Positions 11,952 through 22,682 of a stretch of DNA of 64,000 nt are shown here, one piece after another. Below the pieces are notes generated by a model. It did no database searches, was not told the origin of the DNA, and saw nothing but the letters and a program-made list of their open reading frames with translations. This stretch comes from Buddleja alternifolia (lineage: Eukaryota; Streptophyta; Magnoliopsida; Lamiales; Scrophulariaceae): positions 4,638,708 to 4,702,707 of the forward strand of contig CM033391.1 in assembly GCA_019426215.1 (NCBI GenBank), in the 5' to 3' direction. The translations under genes and the position numbers were made by a program. Every line of letters starts with the position of its first letter. Within the stretch, counting starts at the first letter, position 1.

Positions 11952-14700
11952 AATTACGAAAAAAGTTATCATTAGACAAGAAGTTATGGTAGGGGAGAAA
12001 GCACCAAGGATGAATGGCTATCCATTTTCATTCTGAAAGGACCCCTAGAGCCCATGTGAGGAAGGACCTTGATCGAAGCCCTTGGTCCAAATGACCAGAG
12101 CCGAACTCAAAAAGATGATGATCGATGGAGGTTGACAGCACTAAATGAAGAGGTCCTCAAGAAGATATGGTAGGGGAGAAAGCACCAAGGACGAATGGCC
12201 ATCCATTTTCATTCTGAAATGACCCCCCAGAGCCCCTGTGAGGAAGGACCTTGATCAGAGCCCCATAGTCCCAATGACCAGAGTCGAGCTCAGAAAGATG
12301 ATGATCGATGGAGGTTGAGAGCTCTAAATGAAGAGGTCCTCAAGAGACAACCCATCCACAAGTTAGAATCAAGCTTATGGCCCTCAACAAACTTGACCTC
12401 GAGTTGGAGTAGTACCAATGGAGGATGTGCCCCCGCCTCGCCAATTATTTCCAGAAAAGGAGTGGACCGATGATGATCTAGAATAGGAGCTCCACCATGA
12501 GAAGGAGAAGGTCCTTCCAGCAAAGAGACCACCACATCAACAACGGGAGGTCTAAAGTAGCGCATGGCTCAGTGAAGCAGAGAGTAGATCTCCAACACCT
12601 ATACCCCTCCCAAGGAATTTTAACCTATTTTGATCTGGAGTGACCCCACTGAGCTCTTGTGAGGAAGGACCTTCATCACAGCCTGCAGTTCAAACTGCAG
12701 AGCCGAGCTCATAGAGATGATGATCAATGGACGTTGAGAGCTCTGAATGTAGAGGACCTTGAAAGAAAATCTATCCAGAAGAGGAAGTTAGACTCACGAC
12801 CCTCAACAAACTTGACCTTGAGTGGGAGTAATACCAATGGAGGATATGCCCCCGCTTTGCCGATTGTTTCCTGGAGAGGAGTCGGCCAATGATGATTTAG
12901 AAGAGTAGTTCCGTCGTGAGAAGACAGGTCCTACCTCGCCAATTGTTTCCCGAAGATAAGTTGATTGATGAAGATCTAAAAGAGGAGTTCCATCACGCGA
13001 GAGAGTCGGTCCACCGCCAAAGATTAGATCTCTAACGCGTACATCCATCCTGAAGAGAAATGACTATCTATTTTGGTCTGGAGTGACCTCACAGAGCCCA
13101 TGTTGAGGAGGACCATCGATATACTTGCGACCCAGGTGCTCCAGATGAAGTTCAAGAAATACAATAATTGATGGGCACAGGGGAGAATAAACAAGCTCAC
13201 AACCTCTCTCCAACTCAACCTTAAGTTATAATGGTGCCATGGAGGAACACACCCCTGATTATCCAGTTATTCCCTAAAGAGGGTAATCAACGATTGCGAT
13301 CGAGTGCTCTTGTTCACGAGTAGAACTCCAGAGACCTATCCCAAATAAGGAGGGCAAGGTGGACCTCTTGATAGAGCAATCCCAAGAGATGTAATGCCCC
13401 ACCACAATTGTTGTTTCCAATAGAAAGTCCCACACATAGTGAAGTGGAGGAAAAAGGCCATGAAAAAGGAGAGTCGATCAAGAGAAATCTTGCGTGGGCA
13501 CCAGAAGATGCATAGTAGTGAGCGGTTAAATGAAATTGAGATCCGATTTCCGCCATCCTCTTTAGAACAAAAAGGGATGACGAAAAGGCAAGAATGTCCT
13601 AGTCATTATTACACAAAGCTGGACACGTTCCCAGAGCCATTGAAAAAAAATGGAGAAATTTTGAGCATCAATAGTGATATGTCAAATTATCCGAAAGAAG
13701 AGTTCTCCTTCCACGGGTGCATTTTGTCCATAACGGAGTTTCCTAGCTTAAAGCAATGGCCTATTCCAATATGATGGACGTGAAGATCCAGAGGAGCATG
13801 TCATAGACTTTGAGCGCATAATGAAGTTGCACGGTCATACGGATGCAAGAAAAACCCGAGTATTCATTAAAGCATCGCAAAGATGAGTTCAGGAGAGGTT
13901 CACATCTTTGCCTCCTAAGTTCCATGGTCTCATATGAACCATAGTCCAAAAATCAAGTACCATTTTGCCAAAAAGATAAATACAGAGAAACCCGAAGCTC
14001 ACCCCCTTTGAGTCAAGTGAAGGCAAGATAAAGAGATATACATTATTTTGGCGGTGAGCATCTTAAAACAATGGGCTGGAACATGTCTTTTGGCACCTTG
14101 CTTAGCTCAAAAGCACCTATGAACTTGGAGGAACCAAAGGAAATGGCTCATCAATACGCCCAGAGGGAGCCCGATCTGGAGACTCGAGAGATATCCAATA
14201 AGGTCCCTTTACAGAAATCATAATGACTAAATTATATTAATGACCACAAGAGCTTGAGCTCTTACGAGTATAGAGAGCTCCAATATGCTGAATCGGTCTA
14301 GAGAAGTGAGAGAGACCTCAAACCAAAAGATCTCAAGCAAGTATTATCGTTTTCACGAGAATGAAGATCACGATCTCAATGAGTATTTTTAATTAAGGCG
14401 CAAAAAATTGATCTACTAATCAAACAACATTTTCTGAAGAAATTTGTGGCTGAAAACAGAAAGAATGAGGTCCTAGCCAAAAAATGGTCAGGAGTACCAA
14501 CTAAGTCAAGGAATTGGTCCACGAAAAAGAATGACTTCAAGAGGTCAAGATGAAAATGTTGGGAAGACCCATGGATTAGTTGAGCCCACGTCTAAGGCAG
14601 ACAACCCACCTCAATGATGAGTGATCCATATAATTGCAAGGGGTCCAAGTAAGGGAGATTCAATACAAAGAAGAGGAGATGACTGAACAAATATAGGTTA
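11952..14700 (+). pseudogene. Decayed Tat-like gypsy leader and gag region
   Basis: There is no long frame. Four diverged copies of a leader unit (around gacc...gaggaaggacctt...gatgatgatc) start near 12,005, 12,195, 12,610 and 13,060. From about 13,560 onward gag-like peptide pieces appear in changing frames. One frame near 13,770-13,860 resembles the gag phrase in which D/G-R-x-D-P-x-x-H is followed by a hydrophobic helix. Stops and shifts are dense, so this is an old dead element. No protease, RT or right LTR was identified; the element seems truncated before 14,700. The Tat assignment rests on the primer-binding site and the gag-like phrase. Confidence 0.55.
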
Positions 14701-16299
14701 CTCCAAAACTCGAACATGTCACAATCCAAACCGCCTCGGTCAACCTGTCCACTGACATCTTTCCACCAAGAACTTTTTCCAACGGCAATCTTGGATCTCT
14801 CACATATCTGCTCCATGCTCCTACATGAGCTATGTCTGATCCATCCGCCTACTTGGTTTTTCACTTACCAATTCGAATCACTGACACACCTGTTCGATGC
14901 TCCAACTCCACGAGCTATGTCACATCCTCTGCGAAAAAAACCCCACCACTCTGTGACTCTGCCTACCCAGCTTCGCATCTTACCTCCACGACTTCCGACT
15001 CCATGGTCAACCCCTTCCGGCACCGCTTTCTGCTTTTATGGTTTCTCTCTATATGGTCATGTCTCCACAACCCTGCCCATCTCAGTCTCTTGACTACACG
15101 GCGCTGCCCTTTCGGAGACCGATTCTGTCACTCTGACCTCTGGCTCGGTGGATTTGCTTTGTTGGCACCATAACTCTGCCCCCCCGATATCTAGCAACTC
15201 GTTCATCCTTCTCGAAAACACTAATTTTCTCTCCGACCTCTGGCTCTACGGATCTGCCTCCGGCACCGCAATTGCTCCCACTGGCTTCGTGTCTACCCAT
15301 TTGGAAACAAAAACTTGCCTCTGCTGCTACGAATCTGCCTATCTGCTGGCACCACGATTTTTCAATATTTTCTTGTTAACGTTCAACGGGATTACTCTTG
15401 TTTGGTTGGCGATCTAACTGACCCCATCCTCCTCTGTCATTTTCTACGGCTTCATCACGACCTTAATTCATACTCCCTGCAATAAAATCACCGAGCTTGA
15501 TTGCACTTCCATCTCCTACCATCGTTCCCACGACAAAATTCGCGTTTAATCAAAAATGCTTTCCAGTAGATCTAGATTCAGGAGCTCTTCTAAATCTACA
15601 ACATATGGCTAAGATAGCAGTTGTAAGGGATGGTAGCATCAGAGCACGAAGAAAAATGAAGAAATAATAAATATAAGCTTAAATATGAAGATAACGACAC
15701 GAGAATTTTAATGTGGTTCGACATAACTTGCCTACATCTACGAGCCACCACCTAGACTACATCTTTATTTCTCAAGAGTGAATCCATCAGTTACAAGGAT
15801 AGTTCTCATATTTATACTAGTGGAGAAGTCTAAACCCTAACACATTAGGAAAACAATCCTAATTAACAAAAGGAATGATTCCTAAATATAATAGGAAATA
15901 GTTCTAATCAAACTAGGACTCAAATCTACCAAAATTAGCCGAACTTGCACCCCAAGACAAAAAACTCGCCAAAACTCGTCAAATACGCGCACAGCTATCG
16001 CCTATCAGCGCCCGATTGCCCACAAATGTTGCCTGGGCACCCCCCGGGTGCCAATACTGGCACCTGGGCTCCTCGGTGTGTGCCTCACACTATTCTGACT
16101 CTGTTTTTCAACTATTTCGTGACCGGTCTATTCGAGCCTATTTTGTAATCCCGGGCTTACCCTGACCCATCTCGACTTTGACTTAGCTTTATTTTGTCTT
16201 CATTTTGAGTCAATTTTCTTGACATTTTTCTTGACTATTTAAAATCTATCTCCACGCAAACCCATCAAAGAAATACACATCACATCAATGGGCCTACTA
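14701..16299. other. Non-coding CT-rich and AT-rich stretch
   Basis: Bases 14,730-15,420 are CT-rich with repeated words such as gacctctggctc and atctgcctccggcacc. They give open frames on both strands, but no family is recognised. Bases about 15,620-15,930 contain the phrase 'gagaattttaatgtggttcg', often seen in plant retroelement LTRs; I cannot place boundaries. Confidence 0.35.
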
Positions 16300-16890
16300 T
16301 CGTGATCTATGATGCACCGACACGGACACGACACGACACGGACACGGGGAACAACATTTTTAAATAAATATAGGACACGACACGGCTTCGACACGGCTGT
16401 CCAATTATATATATATATATTGTATATAAATTTGTATTTTACTTGTTTCTTCGTAAAACTATATATATTGCAAATAATTCAACTACATATGAATAACAAA
16501 TGCAAAACAAAAATATAAATATAAACTAAATATAACAATAAACATGTTTTCAATCCATAACATGATATAATAATAATAATAAATACTCCATTGTTCATAT
16601 CCATGTCTTATAAAAAATTGGTAAGTTTTTATTAGATTTAGAAAATTGGTAAGCTTTTATTTACAATTGACCCCCTTTAGTATCTTATAATCGTGTCCTG
16701 ACTGTGTCCTCACCGTGTCAGACACACATTTGGTCGTGTCTGACATGGTGTCCGGATTTCTATTTTTATTTTTTTTACCATGGACATGGATTAAAAGTGT
16801 CCGACACGTGAAGGAGGAGTGTCGTGTCCGACACGCGCACGATACCGCTCGGGAATAATTTTTGGAGTGTCCGTGCTTTATAGATCATGA
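16300..16890. mobile_element. TIR element rich in GACACG words (about 591 bp)
   Basis: The ends TCGTGATCTATGATGCACCG and (reverse complement of the right end) TCATGATCTATAAAGCACGG form an imperfect inverted repeat. Just inside both ends lie arrays of GACACG/CGTGTC words: acggacacgacacgacacgg at 16,320 and gtgtcgtgtccgacacgcgc near 16,820. These are probably subterminal binding sites for a transposase supplied in trans. No coding frame and no convincing target duplication were found. Confidence 0.5.
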
Positions 16891-17520
16891 CAAAGAAAGC
16901 TCATCAAGTGAAGAAGCACTGATTGAAGAGTGGGATTGTGGGATCATTCAATAGAAGGGCATCAAAAAGAAAATATCTAGGGACAACAAGCGTCTTTTGA
17001 CACCATAGCCCTTCTATGTAAAGTTATATGTTTGTATTTTTGTAAGATATAATTGGAAGAGTTGAAGTTTCATGTGTTGAACACTCACTCTTCACTAAAG
17101 GTTTCTCTTTTAAAGAAATGAATAGCCTTTGTTCATTAAATATTCAGTAAATATTTCAGCACACATAAATTAAACACAATAGCTAAAAGAAGAATACCAG
17201 CCAACATTAGGCAAAGAATTCACGATCTCATATACACAGGAAAAATGAAACAGGTATGAATCTAGATCTCATCTCAATATTTCAAAGTAATTTTGTTCAG
17301 TATCATGTTATAGGATTAATTAATGATATACATATCATGCAATACACTATTTTTGTAAAATACATTTGGGTGCGGCTAAGCCGGGTCTGGGCAAGAATTT
17401 TCCCATGCGTTTGCAACCTAGATCCTTTTTGGTTAATCCTTTTATCCCAACCACAATTAGACCAATGTGGGTATATTTATATCCTTTTTGAAAGCTTCCT
17501 TTACAAAAGTCTTTTGTTAT
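16891..17520. other. Non-coding stretch
   Basis: AT-rich. A TTATAAAAGGG word at about 17,518 on the plus strand is promoter-like and sits beside the pararetrovirus-like segment. No gene is recognised. Confidence 0.35.
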
Positions 17521-17528
17521 AAAAGGGA

Positions 17529-17967
17529 TTATTTCGTTGCAGTTATCTCCAACACAAATAGGATATTCATATCATCCCAGTTTTTTTCTGAAAAAGAACT
17601 AGATTTATAAAGAATTTCAGGTTTAAAATGTTTTAATTTAGCCTGTCTGAAATTTTCAAAATCTTGTTCAATATCGAAAGCTTCGGCCAGTCGGATGGCC
17701 GACTCTTTTTTATGATTATTGAAAAGTCTTCCGATTATGTTGGTCCTTTTATTATCAAATCTACCTGAAGTAGACGGACCTTCTCCTTCTTCTCGGAGAA
17801 TTCTAGATTTTCCTGAAAAGATAGTATTAATTCTTGACATATATATAAACTAAAAAGGATCCCGGTAATTGGGAAGATAAATCTGTACCCAAATTACTAA
17901 AATTTTCTTTAGAGACCTTATGAAGAGAAGAAATAATTTCTTTCTGCGATATTAATACATCAAATTT
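17529..17967 (-). pseudogene. Caulimovirid-like fragment, two overlapping minus-strand frames
   Basis: A 103-codon frame (ATG at 17,840, stop at 17,529) is preceded by another minus-strand frame that is open from 17,967 and stops a few bases after that ATG. An ATG overlapping the previous stop is the usual ORF layout of plant pararetroviruses. The first 20 residues of the shorter ORF are polar, with an STSG patch near residue 24; I do not recognise its family. The viral origin is inferred from the adjacent viroplasmin-type ORF on the other side of the CACTA insertion. The two pieces point in opposite directions, so the locus is rearranged. Both frames are fragments. Confidence 0.4.
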
Positions 17968-18346
17968 CACTACAAGAAAATAAGACATTGGTTACAAAAT
18001 CAAAATTGTCACTAATTATCAATTTTTAGTGACAAGAACTTTTGTCTTGTCAAATACGTTCCACATGTTTAATAGTGACAAAATATTTGTATAAAAGTTG
18101 TCACTCGAAATTGTTGTCACTATTGATAATTAGTGACACACTTTTTGTGACAATTGTCACTCTATTTTTATTGTTACTATACATGTGTCACTAATTGTCA
18201 ATAGTGACAATTTTAAAGAATTTCTTGTCACTAAAAATTCTTATTGTGACAAAGCAAAAATTGTTGTCACTCATTATGTACATCTATTGACAATTTTAAC
18301 ATTGTCATTTCAATTTTTGTGACAAATATTATTTTTTGTTGTAATG
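17968..18346. mobile_element. CACTA mini-element, 379 bp
   Basis: The left end is CACTACAAGAAAATAAG, the canonical terminus of plant En/Spm elements. The right end, read inversely (CATTACAACAAAAAATA), is a degenerate copy. A 3-bp TTT duplication flanks both sides, as expected for CACTA. The interior is packed with direct and inverted copies of TTGTCACT/AGTGACAA, the subterminal-repeat pattern of the superfamily. There is no transposase frame. It splits the pararetrovirus-like segment. Confidence 0.85.
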
Positions 18347-18806
18347 TTTGCAATATTAATAAATCATCCTTTCTTCACAGAGATGATGAATATTTGATAA
18401 ACTCTGACAAGTACTTGTTTAACTTTCAGGAAAAAATTCCTATAAACCGACAATCCGAAATCAACATACGAAGCATGGGTACGAAGTCACGAGGAAATTA
18501 TAAAAACATTGGTAAAAAACCAGTGAGTTTTAACGTGGGAGAACCTGTTTTAGATTGTCATTTCAATTTTTGTGACAAATATTATTTTTTGTTGTAATGT
18601 TTGCAATATTAATAAATCATCCTTTCTTCACAGAGATGATGAATATTTGATAAACTCTGACAAGTACTTGTTTAACTTTCAGGAAAAAATTCCTATAAAC
18701 CGACAATCCGAAATCAACATACGAAGCATGGGTACGAAGTCACGAGGAAATTATAAAAACATTGGTAAAAAACCAGTGAGTTTTAACGTGGGAGAACCTG
18801 TTTTAG
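18301..18806. repeat. Perfect 253-bp tandem duplication
   Basis: Bases 18,301-18,553 are repeated without a visible difference at 18,554-18,806. The unit contains the last 46 bases of the CACTA element plus the start of the viral-type ORF. The duplication therefore arose after the CACTA insertion and is recent, or it is an assembly error. Confidence 0.9.
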
Positions 18807-19351
18807 AAAATAAATGGAAACCCACAAAAACTATTAAAATTGATAAGAACCTATCTTTCTCAGATTTCACAGGTTCTATTGAAGAATTTAATCATGTAGA
18901 AGGAATAATCCTTGAGGAAGATTTCCAAATACTTCTGGATAACGTTTTTGTTGCCCAGAAAAATAAAGATATAAAACATTGTATTGCTTGTATAAATGCT
19001 TTAGCCATAAAACTTTCCGGTCAAAAACTCAAAGCATATTATTATACTCTTTATACATCTGAGACCCCAGGAATTTATTCGACCTGGTCAGAAATCATCG
19101 ATACAAAAAATTCGTATCCATCGGAGAAGCTATTCAAGCCATACAGAGAGGAGTGAATGGAAAGACTTTCATTAGTCCTCAGCTCGTCCAAGAATACAAT
19201 GATTGTGTCGCGGGAAAAAATAAAAAAGGATCTTCTCAGACATTACCACAAGAGAAGGCGGAGACATTAGCTTTCAAAATAGCTAATCTCGAACTTGAAC
19301 AAAAGATTAGAAGTCAGAAATCAAGAACTGGTAGAAATGGTTCAAGGTCGT
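18347..19351 (+). pseudogene. Endogenous pararetrovirus viroplasmin/transactivator-like ORF, broken
   Basis: The main frame (ATG 18,572, stop 19,156) encodes a charged N-part and then, from about 19,020, a block ending YYTLYTSETPGIYSTW. The aromatic run, PGIY and W are the hallmark of the caulimovirus VI/viroplasmin domain (RNase-H-N-like) of the inclusion-body/transactivator protein. This protein forms the virus factory and promotes translation of polycistronic RNA. After the motif, an A-rich run near 19,106 carries a frameshift: the expected continuation of the domain reads in another frame and leads into the 97-codon frame at 19,153-19,446, whose first two thirds belong here. The segment ends at 19,351 where a solo LTR is inserted; coding-like sequence resumes after 21,865. 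It is an old, inactive viral copy. The family call rests on one domain motif. Confidence 0.6.
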
Positions 19352-20994
19352 TGTCACGCCCCCAAAATTGGGGTCGCGTGATGGCCATGTCCCCAAGCCC
19401 GAAAGGACTTAAAGACATGAAACCCAGAGGTTCAAAGCAATACTAAAAATGAAATCTAAAACTTCTCCTTTATTACAATTGCTCAAAAGTTCAGAAATAA
19501 AACAGGATTTTCGTAAAAACGACAAAAATCCCAAAAACATTTATTTAATTCAAAAAATTCTAAAAGTAACATCCTAGCTAATCTCCATCTTCACCACCCC
19601 AAATATTGTTCCTCATCCTCCTATGACTCGACTAAACTTTCTGCAAAATTTAGAATTGTGGTATGAGCGACAAAGGTCGCCCAGTAAATAGTTCTAACGC
19701 CTTGTACCGATCTAGAGCATGTTAAGTATGTATACATTTTAAAAATTATGTGAAAGCATAAAACGAACTATTTTTGTTTTAAATCAAAGTAATTCATAAA
19801 AAGGGGTTTTGCAATTCAACAAAAACTTACATATATAGCATGTGATCGACTTTGTAGGCAAATCAAAATTTAGAATCACTTTATCAAATAACTTCAAATA
19901 TATCAATCTATCAGAGAATTTTTCTAATGTTCATGAACTTCTTAGAACCTAATAGTAAACTTGATCAAGTCCTAGCTGTTTATCCCGCTAGGTAGGCCAA
20001 AACTGCTATTAATTCGCCACAGTAGGCTCAAAGGTTCAAACACTGCTATTAATTTGCCGCAGGAGACTCAAAGGTTCAAACACTGTATATTTAAAGCCCT
20101 ACAGGAGGCTCGGAATTAATTCCATACCAATAGATACTAATAACTCAGAGCATACGAATCATTCACAATTTCAAATGAAATGTTTTAACACAAGCAAATT
20201 GACAGTTTAGAAAATATAGATCACATGGTAGCAATTTTATATAAGAAAACTAAATCTAGCATGCTCAAGACCTATTTTAATATCAAAATAGTTTTACAAA
20301 ATATAACATGGAGTTTTGAAATAAATTTCACAAACAATAGAAGGGTAAAAACCACTTACTATTTTGAAACTCGATTTAGCTACACGTCTGTGGGGTTTTT
20401 CAGATCCTACAACATTGGATTTACAAAGTAAAAACCTAATTGTTATAAGAAAATACTATAGAGAAAACTAGGGTTTTCAAAATATCTACCTCACCGTCAG
20501 CCCGAGCTTGAACAACAACAGCCTCCTCGGATTCTTCTAATGAACTTCCCAAGCCTAGATGAAATTTGAGGGAGAAATATGAATAAGAGGTGCAATTTTC
20601 GTATGCATAGGTAAGGGCTATTTATAGAGGAGTCTGGGGTTCAGTTAAAAGAGTTTGAGTAGATTTCTAAGTCCCTAAGGGGTTAGATATGATGAGATAG
20701 GCTTAAATCCACTAGATTTGGTAGATTTGAGGTGCTATGCTCATCTAAATCACGTGTTAATTAATATATCCGAAAATTCATTATTTAATTGAGAAAACAA
20801 GTAGAAAGATACATCTATATATAAATATAATTATTACTGATAATGCATTAAAAGAGTTTGGATAAGCTTCAAGTTGTTAGAGTTAAATTTTTGTTAGGAT
20901 TTGATAACAACAACTTAGATGTAGGGTTGTAACCAAGTTATATCCCTAGATTTAGTTGATTCTAATATATCATTTTAAATAAGTTGGTAATATC

Positions 20995-21025
<31 letters not shown>

Positions 21026-21082
21026 TCTATTTAATAATAGCTTAATTGATAATTATATAAAATAAAGGGGCGGGGTGTTACA
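19352..21082 (-). mobile_element. Solo LTR (1,731 bp), Tekay/Del-like, with 5-bp duplication
   Basis: On the minus strand the unit starts TGTAACACCCCGCCCC and ends GGGCGTGACA, giving TG...CA ends. A perfect 5-bp duplication GTCGT lies at 19,347-19,351 and 21,083-21,087. A minus-strand promoter-like CTCCTCTATAAATAGCCC sits near 20,620-20,640. There are no internal genes and no second LTR, so this is a solo LTR left by recombination. The TGTAACACCCC/GTGACA termini resemble those of plant chromovirus (Del/Tekay) LTRs. It interrupts the pararetrovirus-like ORF. A TA microsatellite lies at 21,000-21,022. Confidence 0.8.
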
Positions 21083-21090
21083 GTCGTAAC

Positions 21091-21857
21091 CAGTGTTTTA
21101 AAAGGCAGTCTCGGAGCGCGCCCGGGGCATACGCCCGGGGCGGGGCGTTGCTGAAACGCCCGGGGCAATAGGGGGGCGTAATCCCTCATGGACGTACGCT
21201 CAGTCAATTGGGGCGTACGTTCCGGGCGAAAACGCGCCCAGTCCTGAGGCGTACGCCCAATGTATTTCATGTCTATATGGTATGACTTTTGGCCTAAATT
21301 GATTTTTTTTCCAATTTCCAATCTAAAACCCACTTAAACTTTTTGCATGTTTTATTCTTTTAGTAAAAACCCAAGGCCCACTTATTCAATTAAATCAAAC
21401 ATAAAAAAAAAAAAAAGCTGCAAGAGCAACACAGCTTAATGCTCGAGTATTGAGAGCCGAAGATGAAGATAATGATCTTAATGATGAGACTTTTGATAGT
21501 GATTGAATACATTAGTGCTCGTTAACTATTATTTAAAATCTTTATTTTGCGTAACACTAGAATTTGAAACAATTATTTGTCTATCTTGATTTTTTTGAAA
21601 GAATTGAGATTGGACTTTTAGTTTGCATGGTTGAATATATTATTATTTTTAACTTTCTCTATCTTATTTTTGTATTTAATTTATCCTTCAATTTTATAAT
21701 TTTTTGCTAATTTAAATTAATTCTTAACATTATATTATATTTTTTTAATACTAAAAAAACAAAATTCGCTGGGCATACGCCTCGTGCCTCGGGGCTTACG
21801 CCCCGCCCCGTGGGATATAAAATGCCCCACCCCGCGCCTTCGCCTTTTAAAACACTG
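21091..21857. mobile_element. Non-autonomous hAT element, 767 bp
   Basis: Perfect 16-bp terminal inverted repeats CAGTGTTTTAAAAGGC and GCCTTTTAAAACACTG are flanked by an exact 8-bp duplication GTCGTAAC (21,083-21,090 and 21,858-21,865), the hAT signature. GC-rich subterminal blocks around ggcgtacgcc and gccccgcccc follow on both sides, and the centre is AT-rich. No transposase frame is present. The first five bases of its left duplication are also the right duplication of the solo LTR. Confidence 0.9.
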
Positions 21858-21865
21858 GTCGTAAC

Positions 21866-22030
21866 CATACTTTAGCTCATCGTACACAAGGAAGCTCATA
21901 CAGAATTGATGGAGAGACGCGATACACATCCAGCACAGCAGTGGATGGACGCCATAAAAGGAGAAATCAGCCAGCTGAAGAAACTTAGCCTGGAAGGAAC
22001 GCAGAAGAAGCTGCTTTTCTTTTATAAAAT
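21866..22030 (+). pseudogene. Tail of the interrupted pararetrovirus-like ORF
   Basis: If the solo LTR and hAT element are removed, the sequence left of 19,351 joins that right of 21,865, and coding-like sequence continues here. It includes a Gln/Lys-rich helix (AQQWMDAIKGEISQLKKL in one frame). Frame changes are needed to link the parts, so the segment is dead. The viral assignment is inherited from the left part. Confidence 0.35.
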
Positions 22031-22157
22031 ATATATATATAAATTGTACAGAGTGCTTTATAATTACCACAAGTCTTTGACGCGTGGAAAAACTGTCACT
22101 CTCATAAGGACCCACTAGAATATAATTTGTTTTATGTGCGTTCATTATATATATATA

Positions 22158-22604
22158 GGGAAAATTACACTGGGTACCCTTGAGGTATTGCCTAATTACG
22201 GTTTACACCCCCTAATTTAAAATATTACATCTAACATCCTGTAATTTTATATATTGATGTAAGGTTGTATAGATTAGTATAATTATGGGTGTTATTTGTT
22301 ATGCATGGTAAACAGTATGATTGTATATGTTAGGATTAGTATAATTATGGTGTTATTTGTTAGGTTTAGAACTTCTTGAACTTACTGAATTTCTTGCATT
22401 TGTGTTTCTATTTGGTGTACTATGAGCATTTATGGTGTAATATGAGGATTAACTGAGAAACCTTATTAATTCATGAACATTAGAGAATTTTGCCCAACCT
22501 TACATCAATATATTAAACTACAGGATGTTAAATGTAATATTTTGAACTAGGGGGTGTAAACCGTAATTAGGCAATACCTCAAGGGTACCCAGTGTAATTT
22601 TCCC
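22158..22604. mobile_element. Long-TIR MITE, 447 bp, probably Mutator type
   Basis: Nearly perfect inverted arms of about 110 bases start GGGAAAATTACACTGGGTAC at both ends. The flanks on each side read TATATATATA (22,148-22,157 and 22,605-22,614), consistent with a 9-10-bp duplication, though the AT repeat makes its length uncertain. The centre has a short direct repeat (gattagtataattatgg, two copies). No ORF. Long arms and the duplication size point to a MULE derivative. Confidence 0.75.
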
Positions 22605-22682
22605 TATATATATAAGCTTTATATTCACTTGGAAATGAGAATAGGATACCACTGGTGATTAATCATAAATTATAATTTACAT

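Noticed and set aside
14716..15417. Overlapping open frames of 89-125 codons
   Set aside because: CT-rich low-complexity sequence keeps several frames open on both strands; no domain or splice context.
17968..18346. CRISPR-like array of TTGTCACT/AGTGACAA words
   Set aside because: The words are irregularly spaced and in both orientations; they are CACTA subterminal repeats in plant DNA.
18347..18597. 92-codon frame at 18,319-18,597 as a separate gene
   Set aside because: It is the first copy of the 253-bp tandem duplication; the same N-terminus is repeated in the longer frame at 18,572.
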